Positions 1-11,416 are shown, counted from the first letter of the stretch. The stretch is DNA of 64,000 nucleotides from Phymatolithon calcareum (GCA_977006965.1 OZ345385.1:1116001-1180000); one strand, 5' to 3'. Numbers and translations: made by a program. Notes: a model not told the origin generated them from the letters alone.

Positions 1-545
1 GAAGGCGCACAACGTGAAGCTCCGCTTGCTGAACGATGAAATCATGTTGTGGCGAGCGGCTAGATGGGAGAAGTTTTCATCTAGGGTTGCAATGTGATAA
101 AGGGGTTGGAAAATAACCCTGCAACGAATGCTACAGCGTTTGCGGGCGGATGGTTTTACACCGGCGATCAAGGACGTATTGACGATTAAGGATACTTTAT
201 CCTTACGGCGCATCAAGGGACTTGTGAAGAGAGGGGGGAAAGATCTCTCTGTTAGAAGTGGACGCAGTTCTGGTGCCACATCCTGTTGTTACGCAGCTGC
301 GTAGCAACTAGGCTGTGAGTCTCGCTGCTCCAGACTAAAAGTACAGGGAGGAAGTGAATGCTGCTGTAATTTTGAAGAAATGTGCAACCAAGATATCAGA
401 GTATGGGTTGCAGCAGTTTGCGAAATGAGAGATTGCCAAAATTCAAGTTTCCTGAGAAAATGCTCTTCTGTGAATGTAACGGGAAAGATTTAACATTGCA
501 TAGTGTCAAAGTATTTTGGGAGCGGAGACTACGGTCGAAAGTAGC
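1..545 (+). pseudogene. Acyl-activating enzyme (AMP-dependent synthetase/ligase) C-terminal remnant
   Basis: The family activates carboxylic acids to acyl-CoA through an acyl-adenylate. Reading across three frames gives the conserved C-terminal half: HNVKLRLLNDE near position 5, VIKGLENNPATNATAF then GGWFYTGDQGRIDD at 94-210 (the GWFxTGD adenylation core), KGLVKRGGKDLS (hinge motif, position of RIKELxxRGGxKIS), EVDAVLVPHPVVTQ (from 250) and EVNAAVILKKCATK (from 350). It is closest in flavour to the plant/yeast oxalyl-CoA synthetase type (AAE3/PCS60). At least two frame changes and several in-frame stops show it is dead. The N-terminal part lies outside the window to the left. The call to the superfamily is firm; the subfamily is a guess. 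Confidence 0.8.
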
Positions 546-2390
546 ATAGTACAGCCTCTCTTAGATAAAAAACGGGTCGCTGATATTGCGAGAAATGTAG
601 CAAAGCGTGCACTATATTTCCGCCTGTACCACGATGAGTGGACGACCGTCCCACTCCGTGGACCCAAGAGGTATAAGAAGCTATCACGCAAGTTGAAAGA
701 ATCTTGTACTTCCAAGTTATCAGAGGCATATCACGTGGAAGGCTCGAGCTGCTCCGAATGCCGTGTAGCATCGAAGCCCCAGTAAATAGGGGAGGAATCC
801 TAGCGTTCAAGAGAATCAAAAGCTGACTATATTGTGCAAACTAAGAGAAGAGCCGAATTTCAAAGCATCAAGTAGGCAAATCGGGATGTTACCTTGATTG
901 TGTAAAATAAACGTTTTCCGTCTCCCTTCAAGCATTTACAGGAAGTGAAAACTATACACCAGCTCCAAGGAATCCTGCTCTTGAAGAAGGCGAGCGATTG
1001 AAAATCCAATAATCAAGAAGCAGGAGAAAAATAATGCTTGATAACCCAGATGATATCCCAATCATCCACAGTTTTGCGAAAGTGCTACATCGACAGTTGC
1101 CCTTAAATAAGGAAAAAGAGACTCCCAGGAAAGAGCAGGACGATAATATTGGAAAATTCAGGATGGCGGTCCAATTTTGCATGGGGACCTTACGTGAGCT
1201 GGGCCTGAGGAAATGTTTTGAGCGGGGAGGGCACTACACTCTAATATAAAACTATACGGGTCTCTATGAGGCTTAGGGTGACTCACTGGAAAGATTTCTT
1301 TCCTTTTTTCGTGTTCCAAACCATTTCCAGCTCTTCAGCTCACTTTGTGCCGAAGTCTAGCAGGCCTTGTGCAACGGGAGGACTGCCATGCAGGAGAAGG
1401 ACCGCCAAGGAACGAGAACCGCCACGAGAGGCAGGACGGCTGTCAGAATCTTTTTCTATTGTGAAAAAGGGCCTTCCGCCTTCTTTCCGACGACAGCAGC
1501 AGCTCTAGGTTCTACTACGCAAAATAATTGAGATCGTGATGACTCTCTTGAGGAACCCTGTACTTTGTAACACGTGTACAAAATTAGATCTCGATACTCA
1601 CGGCTTCCAGCAATTTCAAGATTGAAATTTTTATGAAAGGGAGGACCGGGAGGACCGCCATGAGCAGGGAGGACCACCGCGAGAGAGAGGCGGAACATGA
1701 TGGACGCTACCGAGTTCATGGGCCACTGGGGGATGCGGGAAAGTCCGTAAAAGTGAGTTATTTTCATGTTTTTTGAAAAATGCTGAAAAAGCTTGAGATT
1801 GCTTCCACAGCGAATGAACGCAGCTTCAGATCGACTGTTTGGTATGATATTTGCATTGCACATTGCTTCAATTTGGTATCAAAGTGTCATGTTATTATGA
1901 AATCTTTACATAACAATCTATTGGATAACAAAAAACGCGTACGTATCTAGCACATGCGATTCTCGAAACATCACGTTTTGCGTGTTTTGTGCAGATTTAC
2001 GTGTTTTGCCTTTCTTCGCCGGCTCCTTGTGATTTATTGGTTGAGGATAGCTAGATTATTACGGCATGTTCTGAAAGAGCTCCAGTTTGTGATTCAGATG
2101 GTACCAAAATTTCCGAAAATGCTAAATTTCTTCCCTTCGTGTTTTGCAGTTGCGTTTCGCAAAACACGCCAAAAATCGAAGTGTCTTTCATTTTGTAGGC
2201 GGCTGTTTCCCTCAGTTCCGAGATCCTTACCCCAATTTTTTGCATGTTCTGAGAGATTAGGGGGCATAGATTATGGAGACGCACTTTGGTACTGACTCGA
2301 GAACGAGAAGGGCGGAACATGCGCACCGACAGTTTCAGAATCTGTGCTACATGAATAGCAACATGCGCAATTGCGCGTGTTTCTGCAGAA
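546..2390. other. Unassigned, no recognisable gene
   Basis: Only short open frames occur (for example 1034-1249, 71 codons, rich in charged residues); none resembles a family I know. The motif CGTGTTTTGC recurs: it forms an imperfect hairpin at 2138-2168 and has single copies near 1975-2010, as in the palindromic patches elsewhere in the window. Confidence 0.4.
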
Positions 2391-2444
2391 ACGTACGCGA
2401 AAATGTAACATGCGACATGTCGCATGTCACATTTTCGCGTACGT
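2391..2444. repeat. 54-bp palindrome with no spacer
   Basis: The arms 2391-2417 and 2418-2444 are reverse complements over 27 bp with one mismatch (A at 2408 against the G expected), and no loop separates them. Just upstream lies a second small palindrome with GCGCAATTGCGCG character (2373-2385). It could extrude as a cruciform. No gene overlaps it. Confidence 0.9.
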
Positions 2445-3073
2445 AACTATTACAGTATGTTCGATTACCAACGATAGTGGATATTCTTTGCCATGATTAT
2501 TTTATGAATGTAATTTATGAAGCGAACACAATACGAAGCAATTAACCAATCAATCTCCAATGAGGTCTATGCATAATTGTTTGCCAAACCGGTACTGTAC
2601 GGATATCAATTCAAGCTTTTTGGGCACTTTTCCTGAAAACTTGAAAATACTGACTTTCTCGCATCCTCGCGACGAATACAGTGCACGCAGATTCAGCCAA
2701 TGAGACGCATTCACTCGGGGAGGCGTTTCTGTGCATGGCTTGCCACTGCAGTGAGCTGCATGCAGCTGTGATTATGGTAGGTAGAGCGACGTGTACGCGT
2801 GGTAGCGAGCGCCTGTATCGAAAGGCTGAGTATGAGGAGAGCGAACGCGCGCGCGGATGGCAAGTGTAAAGGGTACGAATACCCCCAGACAGTTGTTGGA
2901 TTGTTCTGTCTGGTCTCCCTCTTTTAGTGTTGGCGAAGAGCCATGAGATTATAATAGTAGATGTGGAAGAATGTGATTGGACATTATAATGACCAATTAT
3001 AGATGAGAGGATGCAATCAGGGAGTTGGGTGCTACACGTGTAGGCAGTATGATGCCACAGTGATGCTGTATCA
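2445..3073. other. Unassigned, no recognisable gene
   Basis: I see no domain, RNA gene or repeat boundary here. A short open frame at 2681-2869 has no recognisable similarity. Confidence 0.4.
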
Positions 3074-3157
3074 TACAGTACAGTATCGTTTTAAAATACG
3101 CACCGCGGGGGCAGTCCCGCGGGACCGGCGGCGGTGCGTACATATACTGTACAGTAT
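3074..3157. repeat. Nested inverted repeat built from ATACTGTACAGTAT
   Basis: ATACAGTACAGTAT (3074-3087) and ATACTGTACAGTAT (3144-3157) bracket the inverted pair TACGCACCGC (3097-3106) and GCGGTGCGTA (3131-3140), with a GC-rich centre. It belongs to a patch rich in TACTGTACAGTA variants that continues to 4314. It may be the end of a small DNA transposon; no target duplication is evident. Confidence 0.7.
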
Positions 3158-3204
3158 TCTGTCCAACTACTGTACTGTATTACAAGTCCAGAAATGAGAA
3201 TGAT

Positions 3205-3683
3205 GGACATGGACTTGCAGCGTTAGGTGGAAGAGCTTGGCGACCCAACTCGAGGTCGCGCGGCGGACTTTGGTGAGGGCGAAAATGGACGCATCCGGAC
3301 TGTGGCTTACCTCACACGAGCGGCGACATTTGTCGTATTCTTGTCCTCTGTGCAGCACGTCGCGGTCAATTTCCCGCAGAAACCCTGATGGCATTCGCCC
3401 TGGCTGTCGCTGGAGCATTGTAGACGCAAATTCCCAGGCATGTCAAGGTGGTAACGCCACTCGCAATTGCCATGGAGCAGGTTCAGTTCATATCGTTGTT
3501 CGTGCGATGTATTACACCAGATACACTGGGAGAGATGCTTACTGTACCATAGCAAATGCGCTGAAAGAATACCAGAAGAAGCTGGCGAAGATTGACAACA
3601 GGATCGAGAAGCGGGAGCGTAAAGAGTCGCTGCCGTACGAGTACATGCAACCTGGGAATATTCCTCAACATATTAATATTTAA
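3205..3683 (+). pseudogene. Lipoxygenase C-terminal remnant
   Basis: Lipoxygenases dioxygenate polyunsaturated fatty acids using a non-haem iron whose ligands lie in the C-terminal domain. The fragment reads VEELGDPTRG, then LTRAATFVVFLSS followed by VQHVAVNFPQ (near 3310-3375), matching the family QHAAVNFxQ segment with its iron-region histidine. It changes frame and ends ALKEYQKKLAKIDNRIEKR ... PYEYMQPGNIPQHINI stop at 3683. That ending matches the family pattern of a helix rich in E/K/R, then PYxxLxPxxIPxSIxI, with the terminal isoleucine carboxylate that ligates iron. A stop (TAG) lies before the first segment and one frameshift follows NFPQ. Only about 20% of a normal protein remains. 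Confidence 0.78.
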
Positions 3684-4695
3684 GTGGGTACAATAGGCGT
3701 AAATGATAGGGGTCATTCGACCGCACGCACTATAGGGCCGGAGCTAGGAATTCCAACGTATCGTATAGCCGCTGCCGAGCCATGAAGGATAACTGCACTC
3801 CCTCTGAGCGATGATGTACTGTTGAAAGGCACCCACCCTCCAAGCGTAATGTGCATCTCTCTCCGAATCTCATTTCCCCAGTGCCGGAGACAACCAAGAC
3901 TCTTTCTGCCAGCTCCCCGGATGCCTGTTGGGGCCCTCGAAAGTTCATGGAAAACGCATTTCCGGAGGAGGAACGGGTGGTCAATTCAAAAAGTTTGTGG
4001 CAACAGTGGCCCTCCCCGGAGAAGTATGTACAGTACTGTACAGGGGTGGCCCCGCCCATCATATACTGTAGTGTTCAACACGTGTACAGTAGATTTCTGA
4101 ACCTATGATACTGTACAGCTTGCTTGCTTGCGATCCCTTGTATCATGATACTGCATCATATGCATACTGTACAGTATCACCAGGGGATACTAAAGCCCTG
4201 GATACAGTACAGCATCACAGATGTTGTTCTAGTATCATACAGTGCTCATGTTACGAAATCTGAAATTATGATCGGGCATTGGCGGAAAGCCCAGCCAAGT
4301 AGTACAGTACTGTATGAGCCCAACTGGAAGAAAGTCGGCACCTTTCTATGCAGATTCCGCGTTTCCTTTCTCGCACAGCCGGAAAACCAAACTCTTTCGA
4401 ATCGCCGCGTGCACGCTGCTGGCTTCATTGGTGGAGGTGGCAGTTGCATGCGCTAATCGTCATCTCTCTCCCTCTCCTTGTGTACCCATCCACACCCACA
4501 AGAGCGACCGCCCGCCCGCCCGCCCTCGTTCAAGCAATGTCTTTTAGGTCCTGCCAACAGAGCCCTACAGGCATCTCGAATTTGACGGCCGTCGTTGCGC
4601 CCAAACCCGTCTTCCTTGTCGAGTATTGGTCGCATGACGGATGCGACCGAAGCGGGCACTAGATCGACCCTGCAATCGATCCTGTAGTCCACGAA
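3684..4695. repeat. Patch rich in the palindrome TACTGTACAGTA; no gene
   Basis: GTACAGTACTGTAC (4028-4041), ATACTGTACAGTAT (4164-4177), GATACAGTACAGC (4201-4213) and AGTACAGTACTGTAT (4301-4314), with several half-copies between, lie in under 300 bp. The segment after 4314 (CCCAACTGGAAGAAAGTCGG) is shared with repeats at 11.4 and 19.5 kb. No coding sequence is recognisable up to 4695. Confidence 0.65.
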
Positions 4696-6477
4696 ATGGC
4701 TGGCACGTCGAAGAAAGTGCCTTTCGTTGTCATCGTCTGCGGCGGCGTCGCTGGTCTCGTCTTGGCCCAGGCAGTAAAATGGCGGTGGATCTCCGCTTGT
4801 TCTCGAGGCCCGTGCATGTGTTGGCTGCTGCGTTCTTACTACCCGGTTAGGGCGTACCCAAGTTCCATTCGCAGTGCTCGCATATAGCGGGCCTCGGAAA
4901 GGCAGTAGGGATGAGGCCGATGCAACAGCTGTGGATATAGGTGCCAGTGTGATGCACGGCTGTGACGATGACACAGTAATCAGTTGATTTTGAAAATACG
5001 AGCCCCGGTTGTCGCCGGTGGCACTGGGTATGAAAGAACAGAGTGTGCGGCATGGTTCGACTCGACAGGTCGCCCCATCCCTCAGCAGGAAATATCAAGA
5101 ATGCACAGAATCGCCCGCCCGCCTTGCACACCGCTACGTCGGTGGTGTGGCATCCGCTGGCGATGAACCCGCGGTAAACTTGCGTGAGATATTCAACATC
5201 GCTGTTGAGAATGTCGCTCACTGTCTTGGTAGGCGCCTTTCGGGTCGCGAAACCTTGGTTTTGCAAAAATTACTTACGCGAAGAATGTACGGTTATTGTG
5301 CCCCTCTAAATGAATTGGCTGGCGCTTTGCCTGACGGAAATGATCGTAGATAAGCGCTGCGTGCATTTCCAAATCGGAATGTCCTATGATGAAGATGACC
5401 CTCCGAAGCGACGCGAGCCGCAATTACTCGACGAGAAGGAAATTGCCACCGAGGCCAAGATGTGGCATAAAATATTCAAGTCGTCAGCCCCACGCAGGAC
5501 TCCCCGTGCCACCATGCGCGACGGTGCCGGTGATCGAATTGTGCTGGACGGCTACACATCGGTTCTCGATGACCAATTGACACTGGGCACTGATACTCGA
5601 CTTGAAACTATTGCCGAGGCTATAACTGTTCCTCCGATCCCCGTCGCTGAGTTGCCACGAACTGGGCCGTCATCTGGAGGTCGGTTCGTCGGGTACACCA
5701 CCGCATTCTCGCGAAGCTCCAGTAGGTCAACGAGCGCAATGCCGACTGCAAGAGCGTCAAGTCCGTCGAAACCAGAGGTCCATGGCGAAATCAGTAAGTG
5801 CGACTTCGGCATTATCAGTCTTCCGCTCGCAGTTCTGCTGGGAAACCACCGCGGAAGCGGGGAAATTGGCCCTTTAGAGGCGGCGGTGTCTAAAATTTGC
5901 GGAGGAGTGTTGGATGGCAGTGGGGAAGTTGTCTTGGCACAAAACCTTACAAAATTTGAACTCAGGGCTTCCGTGAAAATTGAAACAAGCAAGCCCGTGC
6001 CCGTTGAAAAATTGTTGGGACCAATCGATGAAGAAATTTTGGACGGCCCAGAATTCGCATGCACTCCCTCACCAGAAAAGGGCACAGCCAGGGACGCGCA
6101 AAAGTGTGTACGGCTGCCACAGGCAGAGCACTATGTTGTAACTCGATGGGATTCCGACCCGTTCTCGCTCGAGTCGTACTCCTACATGCTATGCGGCGCG
6201 GATTTTTGAATGCATCGATGTGCTAGCAGAGCCGAAGATTATGGGAACCGGCAAACTTATCGTGTTTTTTGGAGGTGAGCACACTAGTGTCTTCGGCTGC
6301 CATTGGGTGCATGGAGCCTATGAGTCGGGCCTCGTAGCGGCACATGGCGTGCTCGCTGAGGCTGGACTTCTGCCGAATGGAAGCAAGCCATTCGACTTGG
6401 ACAAGAAAATCGGCATTACGTCGCATGAAGGAAATTCACGAGCTCGAAAGCGTAAACGTGGAAACAATGTGGGTTAG
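4696..6477 (+). pseudogene. LSD1/KDM1-type flavin amine oxidase, degenerate
   Basis: LSD1 proteins remove methyl groups from histone H3K4 with FAD in the nucleus. The remnant starts at ATG 4696 with KKVPFVVIVCGGVAGLVLAQ, the Rossmann GxGxxG with its first glycine changed to Cys. EARACVG and VLTTRLG follow (the family EARxRVGGRV and downstream strand) in another frame. LDGYTSVLDDQLTLGTDTR and CDFGIISLPLAVLLGNH match the substrate domain, where the family has DxVxxTLPLGVL. VTRWDSDPFSLESYSYM and FFGGEHTSVFGCHWVHGAY match the C-terminal FAD motif FAGEHT, with A changed to G. At least four frame breaks interrupt it, and the tower domain is not recognisable. The end (KRKRG, 6460) is lysine/arginine rich. 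Plain amine oxidases are an alternative, but the spacing and LPLGVL region favour the KDM1 clade. Confidence 0.75.
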
Positions 6478-7439
6478 GCGAAAGTTGTTGAAGAGTACAG
6501 GACGGTGAGCGAAGACCGGATTCGGACAATGCCGTGCCGTAGTGCCGCTGGCAGAGATCCATTTTTCGGCAAAGTCGATGATTGTGTTCAAAAAGGCGAA
6601 TCTGCCCATCTCTGGGCGTGCAGATACATCGCTTGAGTCGGCTACGGAAAAACTATCGCCAAAGTTGAAGCTAAAATTCCTCGATTATCCGACTGTGCAG
6701 TGCTTTAAGAGCAAATGGGCAGTGGACTTCGACCAGCTTGTTCGTGACGGCAGCAATCAGAATGGCAAGAGATCTCGGAGCATCGCCGGGGGCATCGGTA
6801 AAGGAGAAGAATCTCCCGAAGAAGACAAGGATTATGACGAGGATAAGATTGGACCTGTTGCGGCTCGGAAACATCTTCCAATGCCCTGAAAATCTGGGGA
6901 ACCGGCCACTGCGCCGCGGCTCGGGTCATTATCGTCGAGAGGGGGTGCAGCTCTTCAGCCCGCAGTAGCGTTGCCGGGTCTTGGTGTGGGTCGTATGTCA
7001 TTGAGTTTCTCCAGCGATAAGTCGTCAAGTGACTGTGATTCAAATAACTCGCCTGGTTCAGATTGTACGGGCGAGGACGAAATGAGTGACGAGGAGGACA
7101 GCGAAGTCAGATAGAACAAGTATTACAAGAGCAAGAGTAGGCACTTTAGTATAGAGAGAGAAGGCCGAGAGTGACAACTTCAGTTCGAGTGAGAGCGAGG
7201 TGAGGAGTGAAGAAGAATCTAGCGAATACTTTCCTATATATAGTTTGTGACTTGAGACGATCATCTCCGTAACGGTACACCACCACTGAAAGCTCAGTTA
7301 ATGACTCCGATGTGGGCGACCGGTGAGCTCCTCAACCTTATTGTTCAATTCATCCGAAGGAAATCGAACACGAATGCAAAATACTTACAAGAGCCTTAAC
7401 TGCACGAGAAATAAGAATCAAGGAAGTCTTGAAAGAATA
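6478..7439 (+). other. Unassigned; charged, low-complexity coding-like remnant
   Basis: An open frame at 6542-6889 (115 codons) ends in an acidic stretch (EESPEEDKDYDEDK), and another acidic serine-rich stretch (DEMSDEEDSEV) lies near 7080-7110. It could be the tail of the preceding LSD1-like remnant or a separate dead gene. Nothing permits a functional call. Confidence 0.3.
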
Positions 7440-7509
7440 GTTCACTGTAGAGCGCACGATGAGCTGCCCTGTTACTCCCAATGAGGCCTTGGGAGCTTTT
7501 AAAATAAAA
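7440..7509 (+). repeat. Dispersed repeat copy: GGGAGCTTTTAAAATAAA 3' end
   Basis: GAGCTGCCCTGTTACTC ... GAGGCCTTGGGAGCTTTTA, AAATAAA and a terminal TATCCCCC recur at 56143-56200 on the same strand and inverted at about 12444-12500. The AATAAA signal near the end suggests the 3' end of a retrotransposon, perhaps the LINE family seen in this window. Confidence 0.7.
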
Positions 7510-9091
7510 TTAACAAATATCCCCCTTCAATTCATCCGACTTGTAATACATGTGAAAAAATCCGAAGAACTTCAATACGAGCGGCCCTTGCACGCAGAGC
7601 GGAAACACGTTCCTCGTTGATACTTTTTTCGCCTCCTCGGCTTGAGCGGCGTATTCAAAATAATTCAGCCTTATTCCAACGATATCCAGCGGCTTGACGT
7701 CGTCTTCGAGCCTCTCCACATATTGCGGAAAACAGACATCCGTGTTCTGCTACGCCTTATATAGTTCTGCATCCAGCCTCTCGAAAGTGGTCGCAATATC
7801 TCCGCGCACAATAATCTGTCCCTCCTCATCAATCTCGATACGGTTGGCCAGTTGCTCTTCGGTGACATTCGGAACGGCCTTTCCCACGAGGGCATTTCCA
7901 GATGGATCGATGATCTCACCGGTGGTAACGCCCTCCCTGAGAAGCAAATTGGGCTCGTCTTGGAGAAGCTTTTGATCCGCCTCATCCGAGAATCGAATGC
8001 CCGGGTACTGCACTTTTGCTAACTCGAGACCTTGCTCAGATTATCTCGCGCGCTGTGCCACAGACCAACAGGCATAAACAGCTTTGCAGCGGGAATGCTG
8101 TCAAATTGAGCGGCCACCAGATGCAACATAATCTCAATTTCTTGCTTCGGGGGTCTTGCGATTGCCAGGGACTCGATAAGAAAGATCTTCTCTTGATGAT
8201 TGGTACCTTTACTGCCCCTAGACTGAAGGATTTCAAGCATTTTGGCATCAACGCGGACCTCAGTTATCTCATCCGGATTGCAGCCTTGAGTTTCCTTCTT
8301 GCCACGAACGCGGACAAATCCTTCTCCATATTTATCATCGGCATCCTCGCCATCATCGACGTTCTCCACAAGATCGCCCTGCTTGCGTTCTTTTCCAATC
8401 TTTTTTGCGGCACCAGCGCTCGCATCCGGCTTCTTTTGCAGCCGACGCGACACACCTCTTCTACCAGCATTGCCGTTAAAAGAGGAAGAACTTCCGTCTG
8501 AGTCTAACTCAGACTCATCATCATCGGCCCGTCTCGCCGGCTCGCCCTCGCCATCATTGTTATAGTCGACATCATAAAGTGTGGTTTTGCCAGTCGCTCG
8601 CATGGCTTCGATCTGCTCCTTGTACAGTTTTTTATTCTTAGGCAAGCAGAGTTTCATCTTGTTGAGCAAGGTCATACTCGTCTTGCTGAGTTTTGGCTTT
8701 TCCTTGAGAGTTTTTTGCACCAAATCGCCAATGGTGATCATGGAGCGGATGTAAACATCGGGGACCGGTGGGGAACGCCCAGAAACCATGTCCATTTTCA
8801 TGATTTTCTTGAGCCCTTCATTGAGGTCATCGAACTCATCCTGCGGCTTCGACCAGGCGCCGATCTTCATATGATTTTTGATGTTGTTTGAGATATCGAT
8901 ATGAGCTAGGAAACAACGGCTGGCAGCGGATGGAATGACGCGCTTCACATCTTCCTCTTCGGAGCCGCTCTGGATGAAGCGAGAACAGTTGCATCCGAGG
9001 TGCGGGCGGGCGCGACATCGGATTCGGAGCTGCTGGACGAGCTTTCAGAGCTGCTTTCCGAGTCATCTGCGCTGCGGAAAAATACCGACAT
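7510..9091 (-). pseudogene. EIF3C: eIF3 subunit c, 5' half, degenerate
   Basis: eIF3c is a core subunit of the eIF3 complex that joins the 40S ribosome in initiation. ATG at 9091 gives MSVFFRSADDSESSSESSSS, the typical acidic/serine N-terminus (MSxFFxxxDSxSES). After a frameshift near 8970 comes RFIQSGSEEEDVKRVIPSA, then NHMKIGAWSKPQDEFDDLN and KGTNHQEKIFLI (the RGxKGTDxxxQI segment). A further break near 8015 leads into IRFSDEADQKLLQDEPNL, ATTFERLDAEL and YVERLEDD (family YVERLRDE). The sequence stops near 7510, before the PCI domain, so about 40-50% of the gene is represented. At least three frame disruptions and a premature end make it non-functional. Its 5' end lies about 90 bp from the AP-3 remnant on the same strand. 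Confidence 0.88.
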
Positions 9092-9184
9092 CTTCAAACG
9101 GTTTTGTGAGGGACAACCAAATACTTGAAAAACTGAGCAAACGTTTCGCGATACCGATGTCACCAATGAGAGATCAATGTTTCT

Positions 9185-9898
9185 CTTACGCCTCGCTCCT
9201 GCGGAATTAGAGCTGTAAGAACTGGCTTCGTCAGCTTCTGCAGATCCGTTGGCTCCAACATCTCCCGCGTTGGGATCTGCAAAATTGACGCGGGCGTAAC
9301 GAAGCAGCATCTGCATTACTGCAATTTGACGACAAGGATCGATACTCTTCAGACTTTTGCAGATGCGACGATAGTGAGGATGAATGAGTTCGAAAGAATC
9401 CGGACATACTTCTTCGAATGCAACCACATCACTGCCTATTACTCGTGTGGAGCGATCGGCAATGAGGTCGGTGAGCGAGTCCATCAAAGCTTCCTTCGAC
9501 GCGCTGTCGAGAGAGTAAACCTTGCATATGGGGTATGCTGCAGCGTTTCTGACATGTACCGATGAATCTTTTGCAGACTTTCAGATAGCATGAATTACAA
9601 CCTGAAGGATAATTTTGACGCGTATTTAAGATAAAGCTCGGGGAGAACGAGCCCTGATGTGTTGGCTCGGGTCTGGTAAATCCTTTCGAAAAGAGTTAAT
9701 TGCCAGAAAGGCAAGGTCTTGCTTGACCCTTTTCGTAGCGTCGAGTTTATCATTGATGGAGCTGTTGTCCAACTGACGGCGAATTTGCTCAAGAGCAATC
9801 ATGTTTGATTCGAAATACTGTGCGTCGGAGAGCGCCGCGCCAATGCGCTGCGCCGCTGCGCTCGCAGCGGAGTTTGCCACAGACGCGACGAATGACAT
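9185..9898 (-). pseudogene. AP3B: AP-3 complex beta adaptin, N-terminal remnant
   Basis: AP-3 beta is a large subunit of the adaptor that sorts cargo from endosomes to lysosomes or vacuoles. ATG 9898 starts MSFVASVANSAASAAAQRIG, then SDAQYFESN and NDKLDATKRVKQ, the first HEAT-like repeat. About 45 residues of the family are then missing, and the sequence resumes at DLAFLAINSFRKDLPDPSQ. After a frame break come SSVHVRNAAAYPICKVYSLD and ADRSTRVIGSDVVAFEEVCP, then IHPHYRRICKSL and MLLRYARVNFADPN, closely matching the AP-3 beta trunk (VxAFEEVCP, LTRYARxxFxxP). In-frame stops and the internal deletion show decay. The match stops at the acidic/serine linker and is followed by eIF3c after a short spacer. 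Confidence 0.87.
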
Positions 9899-10709
9899 GG
9901 TGTCCTGCTTTAATCTCCACAGACTTGTCCGAGACCTCTCGCGCGAATCCACAGCTGCTCAATGCTGGGAACGTGCGCAATGAACTGTAAAGGTGAGAAA
10001 GTCGCTCTTAATCAACTCCTGCATCAGCCAGAATGCATTCCAGCTGGAATGGCAATCGATGCTTCCTCGACTCTGTCGCTTGCAAGGAAAGCACACTGTA
10101 CAGCTCAGTCGTATACATAGCATGTCAAATTATATTCAGAATTTAGTGCGATCTGAGCTGTAGAGCTGTATACAAGTCCAAGCCAAAGAGAAGTATAATA
10201 ATATTGAGGAAATTCGCTGCATGGACCGAAAAAGTTGGCAAAATTCGCTAAATCGGCACCCCTTGCAATAACTACTACTCGTTATGATACACAGAGCACT
10301 CCACAGAAATAAACTTATCAAAAAGATAATATTTATTTCATGCGCAACTCGCTATGCTTCAGCTCCTCGTCGCAAGTAGCATCTCCGTCATCGCAGGCGG
10401 TGAGGTCAATTATCATGGACTGAGCCGCTTTGTCGATGTGTTTTCGCTTCACCTCAACAATATTGCGAATGTCCGGCCTGGCGTGTCTGCGAGAAGTGAC
10501 CGTTGTTTCCGCACGAGGAGCCGTGACGGGACCTCATTTTGGACGGGAAGTAGGGCCTCTTGCGCTTGCGGTCCAGCTTAGCGACAAGGTCAAACGGACC
10601 AAATCATCCTGTACTAGCTGTTAACCAGTGACTGCAACACGAATGATGATGCCCTCGTGTTGCTTGGCCCACGTTATCAATAGCCATGCGTCCCACACCA
10701 GATCTTGTT

Positions 10710-10919
10710 TCACGGGTCGAATGCGGCTCGATGCTGCGCCAAGCGTCTAGAGCAGTACAAAAGTGCAATGACAACGTGGCTACATGACCGCTGGTGCTCT
10801 TCAAAGTGGTGACAAGAGCATGTAGCGTGGTAGTCGCTGTTAACTACCACAGGGAATGCTGTCACTTGGCTGCTAACAACGAACCTCAGCATGTCACTTT
10901 CGATGACCTCCGGCTCCAC
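10710..10919 (-). pseudogene. SWIM zinc-finger fragment of a Mutator-like transposase
   Basis: The frame contains CSCHHFEEHQRSCSHVVIAL, which fits the SWIM pattern CxC-x(n)-CxH of MULE transposases and some nuclear proteins. The upstream part (MLRFVVSSQ, FPVVVNSDYHATC) has the usual strand-rich lead-in. The catalytic DDE domain is absent. Its position inside a pair of long inverted repeats supports a transposon origin over a cellular SWIM protein. Confidence 0.65.
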
Positions 10920-11362
10920 AAGCAGCTTCTCCGCTCAGAGGATTTTTCCTAGTGCTTCTTGCAGCAGCAAGGCGTGAGGAACTTGCCTGTCGATATGCCT
11001 TGCCAATAGACGTGTTGTGGGCGATTAAGAGGTTGACAACGTTTTCTTACTCCAGGGCAGTCACCTACACTTAGCACGAGCTCCTTCTTCTCGATGAGTT
11101 CAGACGGTTCGGGCGAGAGCGTTGCGAGTTAGCTCAGCAATCGAATGCGACGAGGTGCAGAGAACTTTTCGTAGCGGATTAGTAGTGTAAAGATAAGGAA
11201 GCTGATTGAAGATATGGGTAGTCAAGGAGCATGGGCAATTGGTACACTCAGCAGAACCCTGAAGAAGCCTAAATGGACCCCTACCGAAGAGAATGAAGTG
11301 GCGCGAGCCATTGACGTGATATTATGCAATTCTAAATAAGATAACTGACAACTCTCGACGCT

Positions 11363-11416
11363 AAACGTGCCGACTTTCCTCAAGTTGGGACACATGGTAC
11401 CTTCTCAATAAATCCT
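11363..11416 (-). repeat. Dispersed repeat shared with 19.5 kb and 4.3 kb
   Basis: On the minus strand it reads GGATTTATTGAGAAGGTACC then TGTGTCCCAACT and GAAAGTCGGCAC. The same ~50 bp lies on the plus strand at 19470-19523, and its last ~25 bp at 4320-4343. It sits just inside the right inverted repeat of the MULE-like element, so it may be a subterminal part of that family. Confidence 0.7.

Noticed and set aside
8016-8501. Plus-strand 161-codon frame
   Set aside because: It is antisense to clearly recognisable eIF3c codons.
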